Positions 4,829 through 5,017 of a stretch of DNA of 5,017 nt are shown piece after piece. Location: assembly GCA_003136335.1 (NCBI GenBank), contig PLEA01000007.1, forward strand, positions 1 to 5,017, in the 5' to 3' direction. Positions within the stretch are counted from its first letter, which is position 1. Each line of letters starts with the position of its first letter. The notes under the pieces were generated by a model. That model was not told the DNA's origin. It saw only the letters and a list, made by a program, of their open reading frames with translations, and made no database searches. A program made the position numbers and the translations under genes. Source of the stretch: Acidobacteriaceae bacterium. GTDB lineage: Bacteria; Acidobacteriota; Terriglobia; Terriglobales; SbA1.

Positions 4829-5017
4829 ACAAAATCCTGAGTCGCGAAGAACTGCGCGCGCGCGTAGACGAATGGCGGCGCGCCGGCGAAAGTATCACGC
4901 TGGCCAATGGGGGCTTCGATCTGCTGCATGTGGGCCACGTGCGTTACATGCACGGAGCGAAGGCGCTGGGCGGCAGATTGGTGGTGGCCATAAATTCCGA
5001 TGAATCGGTGCGCGCGC
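4789..5017 (+). CDS. rfaE2: D-glycero-beta-D-manno-heptose 1-phosphate adenylyltransferase, N-terminal part (cut by right edge)
   Basis: This enzyme transfers AMP from ATP to heptose-1-phosphate, giving ADP-D-glycero-D-manno-heptose, later epimerised by HldD. About 76 codons are present of a usual length near 160. [19 protein letters not shown] is the typical family start. [24 protein letters not shown] follows, carrying the cytidylyltransferase-type nucleotide-binding motif HVGH (the HxGH signature); NGGFD replaces the commoner [15 protein letters not shown] is the next conserved strand and SD motif. The start is uncertain: TTG 4789 directly follows an in-frame stop and lies 9 nt after the rfaE1 stop, while TTG 4816 would give [12 protein letters not shown], closer to the usual family length. 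Neither has a Shine-Dalgarno sequence. The close spacing to rfaE1 suggests co-transcription and translational coupling. Identity is secure; only the start and the missing C-terminus are open. Confidence 0.93.
   Translation, partial: MNDIIERTQLKAHNKILSREELRARVDEWRRAGESITLANGGFDLLHVGHVRYMHGAKALGGRLVVAINSDESVRA

Noticed and set aside
3733..4953. 406-codon open frame on the minus strand
   Set aside because: It lies opposite rfaE1 and rfaE2, whose motifs are unmistakable. Its translation is rich in His, Arg, Gln and Cys with no family signature, as expected of an antisense shadow in GC-rich DNA.

Overview
The window reads as a piece of a GC-rich, Gram-negative chromosome, most probably an Acidobacteriota (Terriglobia/Koribacter-like) genome or metagenome bin. 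Three things point there: lipid A and inner-core LPS genes, the wording of the proteins (for example the [12 protein letters not shown] adenylyltransferase motif and a LpxK that begins MNPLSAIYG), and an intergenic palindromic repeat built on GGCTTTAGCC that I recall as common in Acidobacteria. The taxonomic call comes from memory of these families, not from a search.

Left part (1-1128, minus strand). Bases 1-287 hold the first 95 codons of gatB, the B subunit of the tRNA-dependent Asp/Glu amidotransferase; the rest runs off the left edge. A 175-bp gap (288-462) holds a perfect 6-bp hairpin, a TATAAT box just before gatB and two tiny ORFs of doubtful reality. Next comes an unidentified exported protein of 221 residues (463-1128). 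Both minus-strand genes have a perfect TATAAT 7-8 nt before the ATG and no Shine-Dalgarno sequence, which suggests leaderless transcripts.

Right part (1235-5017, plus strand). Four LPS genes follow in pathway-related order: waaA/kdtA (Kdo transferase), lpxK (lipid A 4'-kinase, overlapping the waaA stop codon by 4 nt), then after a 138-bp gap rfaE1 (heptose-7-phosphate kinase) and, 9 nt beyond its stop, rfaE2 (heptose-1-phosphate adenylyltransferase, cut by the right edge). WaaA and LpxK finish Kdo-lipid A at the inner membrane. RfaE1 and RfaE2 make the ADP-heptose precursor that later extends the core. In Escherichia coli the last two activities are one fused protein (HldE); here they are separate adjacent genes.

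Oddities. waaA carries about 78 bp of palindromic, dispersed-repeat-like DNA read through in frame. The waaA start is unclear: a TTG in frame, or an ATG with a good Shine-Dalgarno sequence one base out of frame. Three of the four LPS genes appear to use TTG starts. The lpxK-rfaE1 gap is filled by REP-like hairpins, and the rfaE2 start lies in a short tandem repeat. I see no CRISPR array, tRNA, rRNA, insertion sequence or phage gene. I find no new biological system here; this is mostly a housekeeping LPS region with interesting small-scale structure.
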